Of a stretch of 14,342 nt of DNA, positions 14,338-14,342 are shown in pieces. The DNA lies in assembly GCA_018400255.1 (NCBI GenBank), contig JAGYMO010000151.1, forward strand, positions 1-14,342, given 5' to 3'. Source of the stretch: Deltaproteobacteria bacterium. GTDB taxonomy: Bacteria; Desulfobacterota; DSM-4660; Desulfatiglandales; B25-G16. The notes under the pieces were generated by a model. It ran no database searches and was not told the DNA's origin. It was given only the letters and a program-made list of their open reading frames with translations. Every line of letters starts with the position of its first letter. Positions within the stretch are counted from its first letter, which is position 1. A program made the position numbers and the translations under genes.

Positions 14338-14342
14338 TTCAG

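Overview
The window is one long flagellar gene block read entirely from the minus strand, so it runs from right (about 14170) to left (about 100). In transcription order it holds motA, a MotB-like gene lacking the usual proton-binding Asp, a canonical motB, fliL, fliM, fliN, fliO, fliP, fliQ, fliR, flhB, flhA, flhF, flhG, fliA (sigma-28), a second divergent FliL-like gene, and a small charged protein of unknown function. I see no convincing gene on the plus strand. Rod, hook, filament and MS-ring genes are absent and must lie elsewhere.

The organism is a motile Gram-negative-type bacterium of moderately low GC. A sigma-54 promoter in front of motA, flhF and flhG next to fliA, and the order fliLMNOPQR-flhBA-flhFG-fliA fit Desulfobacterota (former Deltaproteobacteria) or a neighbouring phylum such as Nitrospirota. 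No marker gene fixes the taxon, so this is an inference. FlhF plus FlhG suggests polar flagella.

Layout by position: 14171-14342 is the control region, with a GC hairpin, a short palindrome and a sigma-54 -24/-12 element. 11892-14171 encodes the stator (MotA and two MotB-like proteins). 9890-11882 encodes FliL and the C-ring/switch proteins FliM and FliN. 4358-9859 encodes the export gate (FliO, P, Q, R, FlhB, FlhA). 1285-4368 encodes number/placement control (FlhF, FlhG) and the late-gene sigma factor FliA. 103-1249 holds the FliL paralogue and the small charged protein. Most junctions are short gaps or overlaps, consistent with one operon.

Three gaps are unusual. The 355-bp flhG-flhF gap, normally very short, contains a palindromic inverted-repeat element with a compensatory base-pair change between its two arms, followed by separate period-7 and period-8 tandem repeats. 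The 185-bp fliL-fliM gap holds two abutting palindromes. Positions 1-64 form a large imperfect hairpin just past the last gene.

The best candidates for something new are the tandem MotB pair, in which the copy translationally coupled to motA has Ser in place of the essential Asp, and the second FliL at the distal end. Together they suggest a stator with duplicated MotB and FliL components. I found no defence system, CRISPR array, tRNA, rRNA or recognisable transposase gene.
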